A stretch of DNA of 43,254 nucleotides from Clostridiales bacterium. Lineage in GTDB: Bacteria > Bacillota > Clostridia > Christensenellales > Borkfalkiaceae. The first letter of the stretch is position 1. Every line of letters begins with the position of its first letter. The stretch lies in the NCBI GenBank assembly GCA_022508245.1, contig JAFLVO010000008.1:1-43254 (forward strand), in the 5' to 3' direction. The notes under the pieces were generated by a model. That model was not told the DNA's origin and made no database searches. It worked only from the letters and a program-made list of their open reading frames with translations. Made by a program: the position numbers and the translations under genes. Below, piece after piece: positions 7,500 to 16,222 of the stretch.

Positions 7500-8747
7500 T
7501 TATTCTCCTTCTATTTCTATTACAAATTTTGCTTTTTGATAAAATTTCAACCGATAAATATCATTTACCAGCTCGTCTCTGGCCTTAGATTCTTCCGGCG
7601 CACTCAACAACGTTGAAATTTTATCGTTTTCCGTTTGACTTTCGAAATCTAAAATGATTTTGGCATATTCTTTTCGCTTGAGCAAAAACTCATCTCGGTG
7701 ATCGCCCTTTTTTAATTTTTCTGCCACTTCAATGATATCTATACAACGTCCAAAATTATCTGCACTTGGAATAATTCGGGACTTATCATTCATTTCGATG
7801 GATAATTCATAACTATCGATTGCTTTCTCAAATTCTCCTTTTTCGACGGCAAGATCGCCTTTCAATCGATAAAGCCATCTCACTACAACTTGATGATCTC
7901 TTCTGATCAACGGCACCAACCTTTCGGCTTGTTCTATCTCATATTCAGCCTTCTCCAATTTATCTATAAAAATATATGTCGTTGCTGCTTGTAAGCGCAT
8001 GATGACATCGTTGATATAAAAAGATTCAACGATCAGGCTTGCCCCCCAACCGCAAAACCCATAGAAATCCTTAAAAAGCTCTTTCTTCGAAATGCCAAGA
8101 TTCGCCAAAGTTTTTAAAATTCCCGCCTTGCAACGGTTAGGTACGATATATTTATCCACCAGCATTTCGTCAATCCGACCGATGTTTGGAATAATAAAAC
8201 AACCCTGCTGGGATAAAATTCTCGTGTTGAATGCCACGGGATCCAATATGTAATTATACCACGCGTCATTATGTGCGAAAATATTCTCAATGGTACAATC
8301 ATTATTTATGATTGCAAATTTCGATTTTTTTACATAATATACAACGCCGTCATCGTTTTCGTTTTTTTCATCAGTCAGGCATGCAAAGAACAATGCGACC
8401 AACGGATTGTAGGAAAAATCAATCAGCCCTGTCTTTGCTCCGCCGTGTTGCAAAACCGCCAATAATTCAAACGGGGAAGAAGAAAGCTGCCTTTCCTCAT
8501 CGCTGTTGATTTTATGTGCCTGCTCCAAGAGCAATTGGTGATATCGTTTAATATCTTCGACGTTTACCTTCTCATCTTTTTTTGTTTCACTTATTACTCT
8601 ATATGCCCCGCTGCTGACATCGTATCTCGTTGAAGGCTGTCCTCTAAAAATAAATTTTTGTTTCTCGTCATTCGTCAAAGTGATAATAGCGTCAATGTAA
8701 TCAACGACGCCGTTTATTTCAATTTCGTTTGTCTTTTGTTCGCTCAT
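7500..8747 (-). CDS. FRG-domain protein with TPR-like C-terminus
   Basis: 415 residues. The N-terminal third has the FRG-domain hallmarks: FIFRGQPSTRYDV (about 32-44) and LLAVLQHGGAKTGLIDFSYN followed by PLVALFFAC. The C-terminal part is helical and contains a TPR-like unit (LKGDLAVEKGEFEKAIDSYE). FRG domains are widespread, often in mobile or defence-type loci. Their biochemical role is not well established, so I assign none. It is the first gene after the promoter at 8793-8821. Its TAA is 3 nt before the precursor ATG, and it contains that gene's ribosome-binding site, so it belongs to the same transcript. A role in regulation, immunity or target interaction is possible. Start chosen by the AAGGAAAC site just upstream. 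Confidence 0.8.
   Translation of the reverse strand: MSEQKTNEIEINGVVDYIDAIITLTNDEKQKFIFRGQPSTRYDVSSGAYRVISETKKDEKVNVEDIKRYHQLLLEQAHKINSDEERQLSSSPFELLAVLQHGGAKTGLIDFSYNPLVALFFACLTDEKNENDDGVVYYVKKSKFAIINNDCTIENIFAHNDAWYNYILDPVAFNTRILSQQGCFIIPNIGRIDEMLVDKYIVPNRCKAGILKTLANLGISKKELFKDFYGFCGWGASLIVESFYINDVIMRLQAATTYIFIDKLEKAEYEIEQAERLVPLIRRDHQVVVRWLYRLKGDLAVEKGEFEKAIDSYELSIEMNDKSRIIPSADNFGRCIDIIEVAEKLKKGDHRDEFLLKRKEYAKIILDFESQTENDKISTLLSAPEESKARDELVNDIYRLKFYQKAKFVIEIEGE
7505..7510 (-). promoter_or_regulatory. Ribosome-binding site of the precursor peptide
   Basis: AAGGAG, 8 nt before the ATG at 7496, embedded in the last codons of the FRG gene. It decides that the short Cys-rich frame is translated, and it ties its translation to that of the FRG gene. 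Confidence 0.7.
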
Positions 8748-8792
8748 ATTTAGTTTCCTTATTTCCTTATCAATAAAGAACTACCAGTAGAA

Positions 8793-8821
8793 AGAATAGC
8801 ACAATTCAACAATTTCTGCAA
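8793..8821 (-). promoter_or_regulatory. SigA-type promoter of the RiPP-like operon
   Basis: Minus strand TTGCAG (8816-8821), 17-nt spacer, TATTCT (8793-8798). The expected leader is about 40 nt with AAGGAAAC before the FRG start. No promoter as good was seen between the later genes, whose gaps are 0-18 nt, so one transcript to the terminator at 717-756 is likely. Confidence 0.6.
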
Positions 8822-8951
8822 GCAATTTTTTAACGGAAGTCTGTATGAACGTATTCTTTCAAAAATATTGATAATTCGTTTTCTTTATAGACGACAGAAA
8901 TCGATAAATTGTTACATTAAAATTCAAATTTATATAATAGATTTTTGCATC

Positions 8952-8962
8952 GCAACAATTAC
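8952..8962. repeat. 11-bp direct repeat, left copy
   Basis: GCAACAATTAC, exact match to 10931-10941. AAAATT follows shortly after in both places. The two copies bracket the decayed recombinase. It may be a target duplication or attachment-site remnant, though chance is possible in AT-rich DNA. Confidence 0.35.
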
Positions 8963-8983
8963 TCAAAATTACAATTCAAAGAC

Positions 8984-10706
8984 TTAAATGTAGATTTTTA
9001 CCATTAAATTCTGATACTGATTCTGTCTTAACAGTTGTTTCCTTTTATTTCTATATTTCAACGCTTCTTTGAAGGGAATACAAAAACTACAAAAAAATTT
9101 CTTATCCGTACTTAGATTCGCTTCTGTTTCAAACCGTAAATACCAAGAAAATTCCGTCTCGCTTTCTGCTTTTATTTGAGTCACATATTTATTAATGATA
9201 TTTTCATCAAAGTCAGTATTGTTGGAAGAAACAAAATCAAGTAAGTGCTTTTTGATTTCTTCCTTTGTGACGGGTGCGCTTGAGCAACTCTTGGTAAGCT
9301 CTCATAATCAAGCAATTGCTGTTCGGCTTGCTTTTTATCTGCATCTACTGATGCTTTTAATCTTAAATATGTATCTCTATCTATTTCGCCGTTCATGCGC
9401 ATCTCTATAAGGCGTTCTGCTTTTTCGGCAATCTTTTTAATCTCCAACCTATAACTATGCCTTATTCTTTCAATATCTTGCTGTTCCATTACAGTTTCAT
9501 CCATAAAAATTTTAATCGATTTTTCTAATAGTTCGCTATCTTTCCAAACCTTTCTGAAAACGGCTTTTGCCATCATCTCAAGTTTCCAGCCACAGATAGC
9601 TCGCATATCACAAAACCCCTCACTATCTCTGTTCGAAATTTTATTAGCCCCTTATTTAACTGGTTATAGCACTTATAGCCCACAGGTCTTTCACCGTTCA
9701 ATTTCGGTCTCCACTTATCCATACGCATAGACGAACCGCAACGGCACCTCAACTTTTTTGTCCAAACATTACCGCCTTTATTTATTCCTGAATATTGCAT
9801 CTTGGCATTGCCATTTACGTTTACTAACCGCAAATTTCTTTTACTCTCTCTGATAAGTTTACAGTGTTCCCACTGTTCTTCGGATACAATCGGCTCAAAG
9901 TTAGCAGTAACATACTCAAACGTATCTTCATTGTGATTGATAATAACTTTCTGCTCAAGATAGTTATTCCTATACGATTTATTATAGGCAACAACTCCCC
10001 TGTAAGCTGAGTTGTGTAGGCAGCGCATTATTCTTGTATTGTCCCATTTCACAATCCCACTTGAATTCTTCCTCCCACGTTTAATAAGTTCATCACAAAT
10101 TGACTAAATTCCAAAACCAAACTCGTACATATTAAATATCATGCGCACTGTTTCAGCTTGATCTTCATTTATAACATAAGTATCGCCAACCCTATCATAA
10201 CCAAGCAAATTGCCGTTCCCGTATAGAACGCCGTTTTTTCTGCTTATAGCTTGTCCCGCCTTAATTCTTTCCGACATCTTGCGGCTTTCTTCCTGTGCGA
10301 CCATCGCCCTTATAGTTAAAATTATTTCTCCTTCATTTTCCATTGTCCATATTCCCTCCTGCACAAAAAATACTTCTACTCCGTAATTTTTTAATTGTCT
10401 TGTAACTTCAAGACAATCAATTGTGTTTCTTGCAAATCTTGAAACCTCCCTTGTTACAATTAAATCAAATTTTCCAAGCTTTGCGTCGTCTATCATCCGC
10501 ATAAATTCAGGACGCTTTTTTGCTTGTGTACCGGTAATACCATCATCCACATATCTTTCAATAATAATCCAATTGGGATAACTTTTCTTTAACTCCTCAT
10601 ACCATTGCATCTGATTACTCAATGCGTATGTTTGCGCTTCGTGTTCTGTAGATACTCGCCCATAGAACACTACTTTTCTGTTGCTGATTGTTTGATAATT
10701 TTTCAT
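8984..10706 (-). pseudogene. Decayed large serine recombinase
   Basis: Read from the ATG at 10706 (AAAGGAG 8 nt upstream) the product starts as a serine resolvase: YGRVSTEHEAQTYALSNQ with the catalytic Ser, VDDGITGTQAKKRPEF, REVSRFARN, and AQEESRKMSERIKAG. An in-frame TAG at 10104-10106 breaks it after MYEFGFGI. The same frame then continues with the recombinase domain (CDELIKRGRKNSSGIVKWDN) and the zinc ribbon (CRCGSSM ... CYNQ). A first frameshift near 9625 moves reading to DSEGFCDMRAICGWKLEMM and the coiled-coil zone. A second near 9290 moves it to TKEEIKKHLLDFVSSNN, ending at 8984. Functional relatives mobilise conjugative transposons. With three lesions this copy cannot make a full enzyme, although the N-terminal catalytic domain alone is still encoded. 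Confidence 0.88.
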
Positions 10707-10765
10707 TTTTTGTTCTCCTTTAATTTTTAATGTTAACTTAAAATATAACAAATTAAGAGAACGTG

Positions 10766-10797
10766 AAAGTCCTGCAAACACTTGATTGCAGGACTTT
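10766..10797. repeat. 12-bp inverted repeat upstream of the recombinase
   Basis: AAAGTCCTGCAA (10766-10777) and TTGCAGGACTTT (10786-10797) form a perfect inverted repeat around an 8-nt centre, 60 bp before the recombinase ATG. It lacks a good T-run on either strand, so it is more likely an operator or recombinase attachment-type site than a terminator. Confidence 0.5.
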
Positions 10798-10930
10798 ATA
10801 AAAAGCTATTCAATTTGTTATTAAATCACTTGTTGCCGTATTCTGAAAAATCAGTGTAATAGCAAATAAAAAACCGGATTTTCTGTTACACGAAAAGATT
10901 ATTTTATCAATATCTACGGGTGCAAGTCTT

Positions 10931-10941
10931 GCAACAATTAC
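10931..10941. repeat. 11-bp direct repeat, right copy
   Basis: GCAACAATTAC, matching 8952-8962. It lies between the recombinase remnant and the PPDK terminator, where a boundary of an inserted segment would be expected. Confidence 0.35.
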
Positions 10942-10961
10942 CCCTAAAATTGGCATAAAAT

Positions 10962-10985
10962 GACCGTTTTCTTGCGAAAACGGTC
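10962..10985 (-). terminator. Terminator of ppdK
   Basis: GACCGTTTTC (10962-10971), TTGC loop, GAAAACGGTC (10976-10985): a perfect 10-bp stem, 10 nt after the ppdK stop. On the minus strand it is followed by ATTTTATG, a modest U-run. Confidence 0.65.
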
Positions 10986-10995
10986 AAATTTTATC

Positions 10996-13644
10996 TTATT
11001 TATTACGAGGCTGACGAATATTGGCTTGTGCTGCTGCGAGGCGCGCAATGGGTACGCGGTAAGGCGAGCAGGAAACATAGTCAAGACCGATGTTGTGGCA
11101 GAACTCTATGGACGAAGGGTCGCCGCCGTGCTCTCCGCAGATACCTACGTGAAGAGCCTTTCTTGTACCCTTGCCGAGCTTAACTGCCATATCCATAAGC
11201 TTACCTACACCTGTTGTGTCGAGGCGGGCGAACGGGTCGCTTTCGTAAATCTTATTTGCATAGTACGAAGGAAGGAACTTGCCTGCGTCGTCACGACTGA
11301 AGCCGAACGTCATCTGAGTTAAGTCGTTGGTGCCGAAACAGAAGAACTCTGCCTCTTTTGCAATCTCGTCTGCCGTGAGGCAAGCACGGGGAATTTCAAT
11401 CATGGTGCCGACTTCGTATTTAAGTGCAACGCCCGAAGCCTTGATAACCTCGTCAGCGGTTGCAACAACAATCTTTTTAACGAAAGCCATCTCTTTTACT
11501 TCGCCCGTCAAAGGAATCATAATTTCGGGAACTACTTTCCAATCGGGGTGCTTTTTCTGAACGTTGATTGCGGCTTTTATAACTGCCTTTGTCTGCATAA
11601 CCGCAATTTCGGGATAGGTTACCGTAAGGCGGCAACCGCGGTGTCCCATCATGGGGTTGAACTCATGCAAATCGGAGATAATCTGCTTAATCTGAGCAAC
11701 CGTCTTGCCCTGAGCCTTTGCAAGAGCCTTTATATCGTCCTCGTCGGTGGGAACGAACTCGTGAAGAGGGGGGTCAAGGAAACGGATGGTTACGGGATAA
11801 CCTTCAAGCGCCTCCATAATTCCTTCGAAGTCTGCCTGCTGCATGGGCTCGATTTTAGCGAGAGCTTTCTCCCTCTCCTCTACGGTGTCTGCGCAAATCA
11901 TTTCTCTGAACGCGCCTATTCTTGCGGGGTCGAAGAACATATGCTCGGTACGGCAAAGACCTATGCCCTGTGCGCCGAACGCAGCTGCCTGTTTAGCGTC
12001 TGCGGGGGTGTCTGCGTTGGTTCTTACGCCAACTGCCTTATATTTGTCGGCAAGCTCCATAATTCTGCCGAAGTAGCCCGAGTTGGGGTCTGCGGGAACG
12101 GTGGGAATGAGGCAATCGTAGATATTACCCGTCGAGCCGTCGAGCGAAATGCTGTCGCCCTCCTTGAATACCTTGCCTGCAAGCGTGAAGCGCTTGTTCT
12201 TTTCGTCCATTTTGATATCGCCGCAGCCCGATACGCAACAGGTTCCCATACCGCGTGCAACGACTGCCGCGTGAGAGGTCTGTCCGCCGCGAACGGTCAA
12301 AATACCTTGAGCATACTTCATACCCTCGATATCCTCGGGGGAAGTTTCAAGACGGACGAGAACTACTTTCTTGCCCTTCTTGCCTTCGATAACTGCGTCC
12401 TCTGCCGTGAACACGATAGAGCCGGCAGCCGCGCCGGGAGATGCTGCAATTCCATTGCCGACTACGTTGTTCTTGTCGGCATCCTTTAAAGCCTTTGCAT
12501 CGAACTGGGGATGAAGAAGCATATCGAGAGATTTTGCGTCAATCTGCATAAGCGCTTCTTTTTCGGTAATCATGCCCTCGTCGATGAGGTCGCAGGCGAT
12601 TTTAATTGCCGCAGCCGCGGTGCGCTTGCCGTTACGCGTCTGCAACATATAGAGCTTTTCGTTTTCAACCGTGAACTCCATATCCTGCATATCGCGGTAG
12701 TGATTTTCCAGTATTTTGCAAACTTCCTGGAACTGCTCATAAACTTTGGGGAATACTCTCTTCATCTCTGCGATGGGCATGGGAGTTCTTACGCCTGCAA
12801 CGACGTCCTCGCCCTGAGCGTTGGTAAGGAATTCGCCCATAAGTCCCTTTTCGCCCGTTGCGGGGTTACGCGTGAACGCAACGCCCGTTCCGCAGTTGTC
12901 GCCCATGTTGCCGAACGCCATCATCTGAACGTTTACGGCTGTCCCCCATGAATAGGGGATATCGTGGTCCATTCTGTAAATGTTTGCACGGGGGTTGTCC
13001 CACGAACGGAATACGGCTTTGACTGCCTCGAAGAGCTGTTCCTTGGGGTCGGCGGGGAAGTCTTTGCCAATCTGTTTTTTGTACTCTGCCTTGAACTGAT
13101 TTGCAAGCCGTTTCAAATCGTCTGCGTCAAGCTCTACGTCCTGCGTTACGCCCTTCTTCTCCTTCATCTCGTCGATGAGCTTTTCAAAGTACTTCTTGCC
13201 GACTTCCATAACGACGTCGGAGAACATCTGAATAAAGCGGCGATAGCAGTCGTACGCCCAGCGGGGATTGCCCGACTTGGTTGCAAGTACTTCTACAACC
13301 TCTTCGTTGAGACCGAGGTTTAAGATTGTGTCCATCATTCCGGGCATGGATGCTCTTGCGCCCGAACGAACGGAAACGAGAAGGGGATTTTCTTTATCGC
13401 CGAACTTCTTTCCGGTGATTTTTTCCATCTTGTCGATATAAGTTAAAATTTCTTTCTGTATATCATCGTTGATTTTTTTGCCGTCCTCGTAGTACTGTGT
13501 GCAGGCTTCGGTCGAAATTGTGAAGCCCTGAGGTACGGGAAGTCCGATATTTGTCATCTCCGCAAGGTTTGCACCCTTGCCGCCGAGAAGCTCTCTCATC
13601 TTTGCATTACCTTCGGTAAAAAGGTAGCAATACTTCTTTGCCAT
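10996..13644 (-). CDS. ppdK: Pyruvate, phosphate dikinase
   Basis: 882 residues, full family length. It interconverts ATP, phosphate and pyruvate with AMP, pyrophosphate and phosphoenolpyruvate in the cytosol. In Clostridia it works in glycolysis or gluconeogenesis. Visible landmarks are the N-terminal ATP-grasp start (LGGKGANLAEMTNIGLPVPQ), RSGARASMPGMMDTILNLGL, the phosphohistidine site GGQTSHAAVVARGMG near residue 457, the C-terminal TIM-barrel motifs FGTNDLTQM and the catalytic cysteine segment HVGICGEHGGDPSS. The ribosome-binding site GGAGG is 11 nt before the ATG, somewhat long. It has its own promoter (13688-13716) and terminator (10962-10985), so it is monocistronic. Confidence 0.98.
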   Translation of the reverse strand: MAKKYCYLFTEGNAKMRELLGGKGANLAEMTNIGLPVPQGFTISTEACTQYYEDGKKINDDIQKEILTYIDKMEKITGKKFGDKENPLLVSVRSGARASMPGMMDTILNLGLNEEVVEVLATKSGNPRWAYDCYRRFIQMFSDVVMEVGKKYFEKLIDEMKEKKGVTQDVELDADDLKRLANQFKAEYKKQIGKDFPADPKEQLFEAVKAVFRSWDNPRANIYRMDHDIPYSWGTAVNVQMMAFGNMGDNCGTGVAFTRNPATGEKGLMGEFLTNAQGEDVVAGVRTPMPIAEMKRVFPKVYEQFQEVCKILENHYRDMQDMEFTVENEKLYMLQTRNGKRTAAAAIKIACDLIDEGMITEKEALMQIDAKSLDMLLHPQFDAKALKDADKNNVVGNGIAASPGAAAGSIVFTAEDAVIEGKKGKKVVLVRLETSPEDIEGMKYAQGILTVRGGQTSHAAVVARGMGTCCVSGCGDIKMDEKNKRFTLAGKVFKEGDSISLDGSTGNIYDCLIPTVPADPNSGYFGRIMELADKYKAVGVRTNADTPADAKQAAAFGAQGIGLCRTEHMFFDPARIGAFREMICADTVEEREKALAKIEPMQQADFEGIMEALEGYPVTIRFLDPPLHEFVPTDEDDIKALAKAQGKTVAQIKQIISDLHEFNPMMGHRGCRLTVTYPEIAVMQTKAVIKAAINVQKKHPDWKVVPEIMIPLTGEVKEMAFVKKIVVATADEVIKASGVALKYEVGTMIEIPRACLTADEIAKEAEFFCFGTNDLTQMTFGFSRDDAGKFLPSYYANKIYESDPFARLDTTGVGKLMDMAVKLGKGTRKALHVGICGEHGGDPSSIEFCHNIGLDYVSCSPYRVPIARLAAAQANIRQPRNK

Positions 13645-13687
13645 AAAAAAGTTATCCTCCGAATTTTTTATTTTTACTAACTATAAC

Positions 13688-13716
13688 ATTTTAATATAAT
13701 TTTATCCATTAAGCAA
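13688..13716 (-). promoter_or_regulatory. Putative SigA-type promoter of ppdK
   Basis: Minus strand TTGCTT (13711-13716), 17-nt spacer, TAAAAT (13688-13693), about 45 nt before the ATG. The region is very AT-rich, so alternative placements exist. Confidence 0.45.
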
Positions 13717-13766
13717 GCAAATGAACGGATTTATGGAAAATTTTGACTAAATTGTAAAGTTTTAAC

Positions 13767-13799
13767 TTAAAAAGAATAAAGGGTGCAAAAAATGCACCC
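13767..13799 (-). terminator. Terminator at the end of the recO operon
   Basis: On the minus strand GGGTGCA, a T-rich loop and TGCACCC are followed by TTTATTCTTTTT. It starts 15 nt after the recO stop. Confidence 0.75.
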
Positions 13800-13814
13800 C
13801 CTTTAATATTTGTT

Positions 13815-14534
13815 TCAAAATAATCTTATGTATTCCGAAAGGCTGTTAAATGAATAATTGAGCTTGTATGCATAGTACTCGCGAAGAAGCCTTAAAGCCC
13901 GTTTTTCGCCGTCGGCGGTTATAAAGTCCTCTTCAAAGGACTTGCCGTCCAGCTTTCTTAAAAGGTTGTACGTAACTCTGCTTGCGCCCGCACCGCTTCC
14001 GCACTCCGCGCAAGTAAACGAGCCTGTTTCCATATCAAACCGCAATTTGTCTACGCCTATTAAGCTTTTTCCGCACTCCGAGCATTTATCGGCGTTTAAG
14101 CCGTAGCCAGAAAGCCTTAACGCGCGGACGAGAAAGTTAATTAAAGCCGTACTCTCCCCTCCCGTACACATGGCGGCGAGGGTATTTACCGCCTCGCTAA
14201 ACAGTTCTGTACACTCGCTACCCTCAAAGCTTAATGCGTTAGCCGCCTCGCATACGGCGCTTGCCGCGTAAAACTTGTTTATGTCCGTGCGCAAATCGTA
14301 AAAGCTTTCGCACTCCGAACAGTTTATAACGGTGTACTTATCTCCGCGCTTAACTAAAATATACTCCGCAAAACAAAAGGGCTGAGCCGCAAATTTAAGC
14401 TTTGCATTCGGCTTTTTTACGCCCTTTATGCCCGCGGAAATTTTGCCCTCCTCGGCAGAGAGCAGAGTAAGTATTTTATCGTTTTCGCCGTAGTCCACGG
14501 CGCGTATCATAAGTGCGTTTAACTTAATTTCCAT
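13815..14534 (-). CDS. recO: DNA repair protein RecO
   Basis: 239 residues, normal for the family. RecO loads RecA on SSB-coated single strands together with RecR (RecFOR pathway). The N-terminal OB-fold start is typical (KLNALMIRAVDYGENDKILTLL, then EGKISAGIKGVKK). A zinc-finger-like pair CSECGKS and CAECGSG lies near residues 150-180, as in many Gram-positive RecO proteins. It is the last gene of the yqfC-recO block. The gap to yqzL upstream holds a 123-bp repeat-like segment. Confidence 0.93.
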   Translation of the reverse strand: MEIKLNALMIRAVDYGENDKILTLLSAEEGKISAGIKGVKKPNAKLKFAAQPFCFAEYILVKRGDKYTVINCSECESFYDLRTDINKFYAASAVCEAANALSFEGSECTELFSEAVNTLAAMCTGGESTALINFLVRALRLSGYGLNADKCSECGKSLIGVDKLRFDMETGSFTCAECGSGAGASRVTYNLLRKLDGKSFEEDFITADGEKRALRLLREYYAYKLNYSFNSLSEYIRLF

Positions 14535-14567
14535 TTAAATCATTATTAAAAGCAATTCAAGTAACTT

Positions 14568-14690
14568 TAAACTTTGGAGATGCGAGCAGAACGAGGCGCG
14601 CGAGCATTTTTGAAGGGGAGTTTACTAACCCGTAAATGACCCGAAAAAAGCGGAGCGCAACAAAGTTATGCGACGCATATACGAAGTTTA
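14568..14690. repeat. 123-bp repeat-like intergenic segment
   Basis: Bounded by TAAACTT (14568-14574) and its inverse AAGTTTA (14684-14690), GC-richer than the flanks, with an inner hairpin TTTAC/GTAAA around 14630. It abuts the yqzL stop and has no plausible gene. The look is that of a small dispersed repeat, but only one copy is visible here. Confidence 0.35.
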
Positions 14691-14691
14691 A

Positions 14692-14796
14692 TTAGCCTTC
14701 GCCGTTAAGCCTTTTATAGAGCATATAATAGCTGACATTGCCAGTCTTTTCAAACATCTTCCAGGCAAGCTCTGCCGCGTCTTTATCTCTTTTCAT
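14692..14796 (-). CDS. yqzL: YqzL-family small protein
   Basis: 34 residues (MKRDKDAAELAWKMFEKTGN, then VSYYMLYKRLNGEG). The pattern W-x-x-F-x-x-T-G-x-x-x-x-Y-x-x-x-K matches the short YqzL family, which in Bacillus lies between era and recO, exactly the place here. GGGGG stands 7 nt before the ATG. Function is unknown in the family. It is easily missed by gene finders because of its size. Confidence 0.8.
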   Translation of the reverse strand: MKRDKDAAELAWKMFEKTGNVSYYMLYKRLNGEG

Positions 14797-14852
14797 AGTG
14801 CGCCCCCTTTAAAGTTAGGTTGCGTCAAAAGTCAAAAATTATAACCTTGAGG

Positions 14853-15734
14853 TTACAAGTCTCCGAAAATGTCCTTGACAAGCCCGGGGCGGTTGCGCCA
14901 ATCTTCCTCTACTCGGACGTAGGTTGTCAAAAAAACTTTTGCGCCCAAAAACTTCTCCATAGCCTCGCGCGCGAACGCGGAAACCTCCTTTATAGCTCTT
15001 CCCTGCTTGCCGATAATTATCGACTTGTGGTTAGCTTTTTCGCAGACTATGTCGAGATTTATATCGTAAACGCCGTTATCCTGACGTTCGAATTTATTTA
15101 TTACTATACCCACACCGTGGGGAATTTCGTCGTCGAATTTTAAAAGAATTTTTTCGCGCATAATTTCGGCAATCATAAACTTTTCACTCTTATCCGAAAC
15201 TATGTCCTCTTCAATAACCTTTCCGCCCTCGGGGAGCTGTTCTACAAGGTACGCCTCGAGCTTTTTGAGGTTGGTATACTTTCTCGCCGATACGGGGAAG
15301 ATATCGCAATTTATCCCGAAGTCGTACATCTTTTTGACTTCCTGTGCGATATTTTCCTTGGGCATTATGTCTATTTTAGTGAACGCTACGGCGACGGGAA
15401 TTTTGCCGTTCAAATATTTTTTTACGGTCTCCATATCGTTTTCACTGACGCCGTCGTGACCGTCGAGTACGTATAAAATAAAGTCGGCGTCCTTTGCGGC
15501 GTCGTCCGTACTCTTCATCATTATATCCGTTAAATAGGTAGAGCTCTTATAAAGTCCCGGAGTGTCCACGAACACAATCTGATACTCAGGCTTTGTCAGA
15601 ACGCCAAGAACGGAGTTGCGCGTGGTCTGGGGCTTGGGGGAAACTATTGAAACTTTTTCGCCCACCAACACGTTTACAAGCGTGCTCTTGCCTGCGTTTG
15701 CTCTGCCTATTACCGCTACTACGCCCCCTCTCAT
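14853..15734 (-). CDS. era: GTPase Era
   Basis: 293 residues. Era binds GTP and the 3' end of 16S rRNA and helps assemble the 30S subunit. The GTPase motifs are GRANAGKST (G1), PQTTRN (G2), DTPG (G3) and TKID (G4). The C-terminal KH domain has KSIIIGKQGRAIKEVSAFAR. The ATG at 15734 shares one base with the ybeY stop (TGATG), so translation is coupled. A TTG one codon earlier is possible but less likely. Its pairing with ybeY is common and both act in ribosome maturation. Confidence 0.97.
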   Translation of the reverse strand: MRGGVVAVIGRANAGKSTLVNVLVGEKVSIVSPKPQTTRNSVLGVLTKPEYQIVFVDTPGLYKSSTYLTDIMMKSTDDAAKDADFILYVLDGHDGVSENDMETVKKYLNGKIPVAVAFTKIDIMPKENIAQEVKKMYDFGINCDIFPVSARKYTNLKKLEAYLVEQLPEGGKVIEEDIVSDKSEKFMIAEIMREKILLKFDDEIPHGVGIVINKFERQDNGVYDINLDIVCEKANHKSIIIGKQGRAIKEVSAFAREAMEKFLGAKVFLTTYVRVEEDWRNRPGLVKDIFGDL

Positions 15735-16195
15735 CAAGCTCTCTCCAAATTGATTTTTTTAAGTATTTTCTCTTCCTTTTCCCGCATTTCCTGCTTGTCC
15801 CCGTCCGTCATATGGTCGTAGCCGAGAAGATGCCAAAGACCGTGTACGGCAAGATAGTTTATCTCCCTCTCCTCGGAATGTCCGTATTCCTCTGCCTGCT
15901 CCTTTGCGCGCTTTTCGCATATCGCAATACTGCCGAGGAATATCCCCCCCTCCTCGTCTAGGTCGGCGGGGTGCTCCTTTTTCAAAAGCTTTACGTCCTT
16001 TATGTTGTCAAGCGATGGAAAGCTTAAAACGTCGGTCACGCTGTCTATATCCCTCTGTTCACGGTTCAAGGTCTTTATGTACTCTTCGTCGGTAATTATT
16101 ATCTCTGCGGAAAGAGGGCAGTCGCTTTCGACTTCCCCCTCAAACGCCGCGCCAAGCGCGGTAAAATCATAATCTTCACAAAAAATTTTAATCAT
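15734..16195 (-). CDS. ybeY: Endoribonuclease/rRNA maturation factor YbeY
   Basis: 153 residues. The zinc-binding signature HGLWHLLGYDH lies at about 118-128 and is the hallmark of the family. The upstream core TDVLSFPS is also typical. YbeY takes part in 16S rRNA 3' processing and ribosome quality control. The ribosome-binding site is weak. The stop overlaps the era start. Confidence 0.95.
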   Translation of the reverse strand: MIKIFCEDYDFTALGAAFEGEVESDCPLSAEIIITDEEYIKTLNREQRDIDSVTDVLSFPSLDNIKDVKLLKKEHPADLDEEGGIFLGSIAICEKRAKEQAEEYGHSEEREINYLAVHGLWHLLGYDHMTDGDKQEMREKEEKILKKINLERA

Positions 16196-16222
16196 ATATG
16201 TCTATTTGTTGTACATTTACTC

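Noticed and set aside
11548-12489. Long frame opposite ppdK
   Set aside because: It mirrors a well-identified gene on the other strand and has no protein-like pattern of its own.
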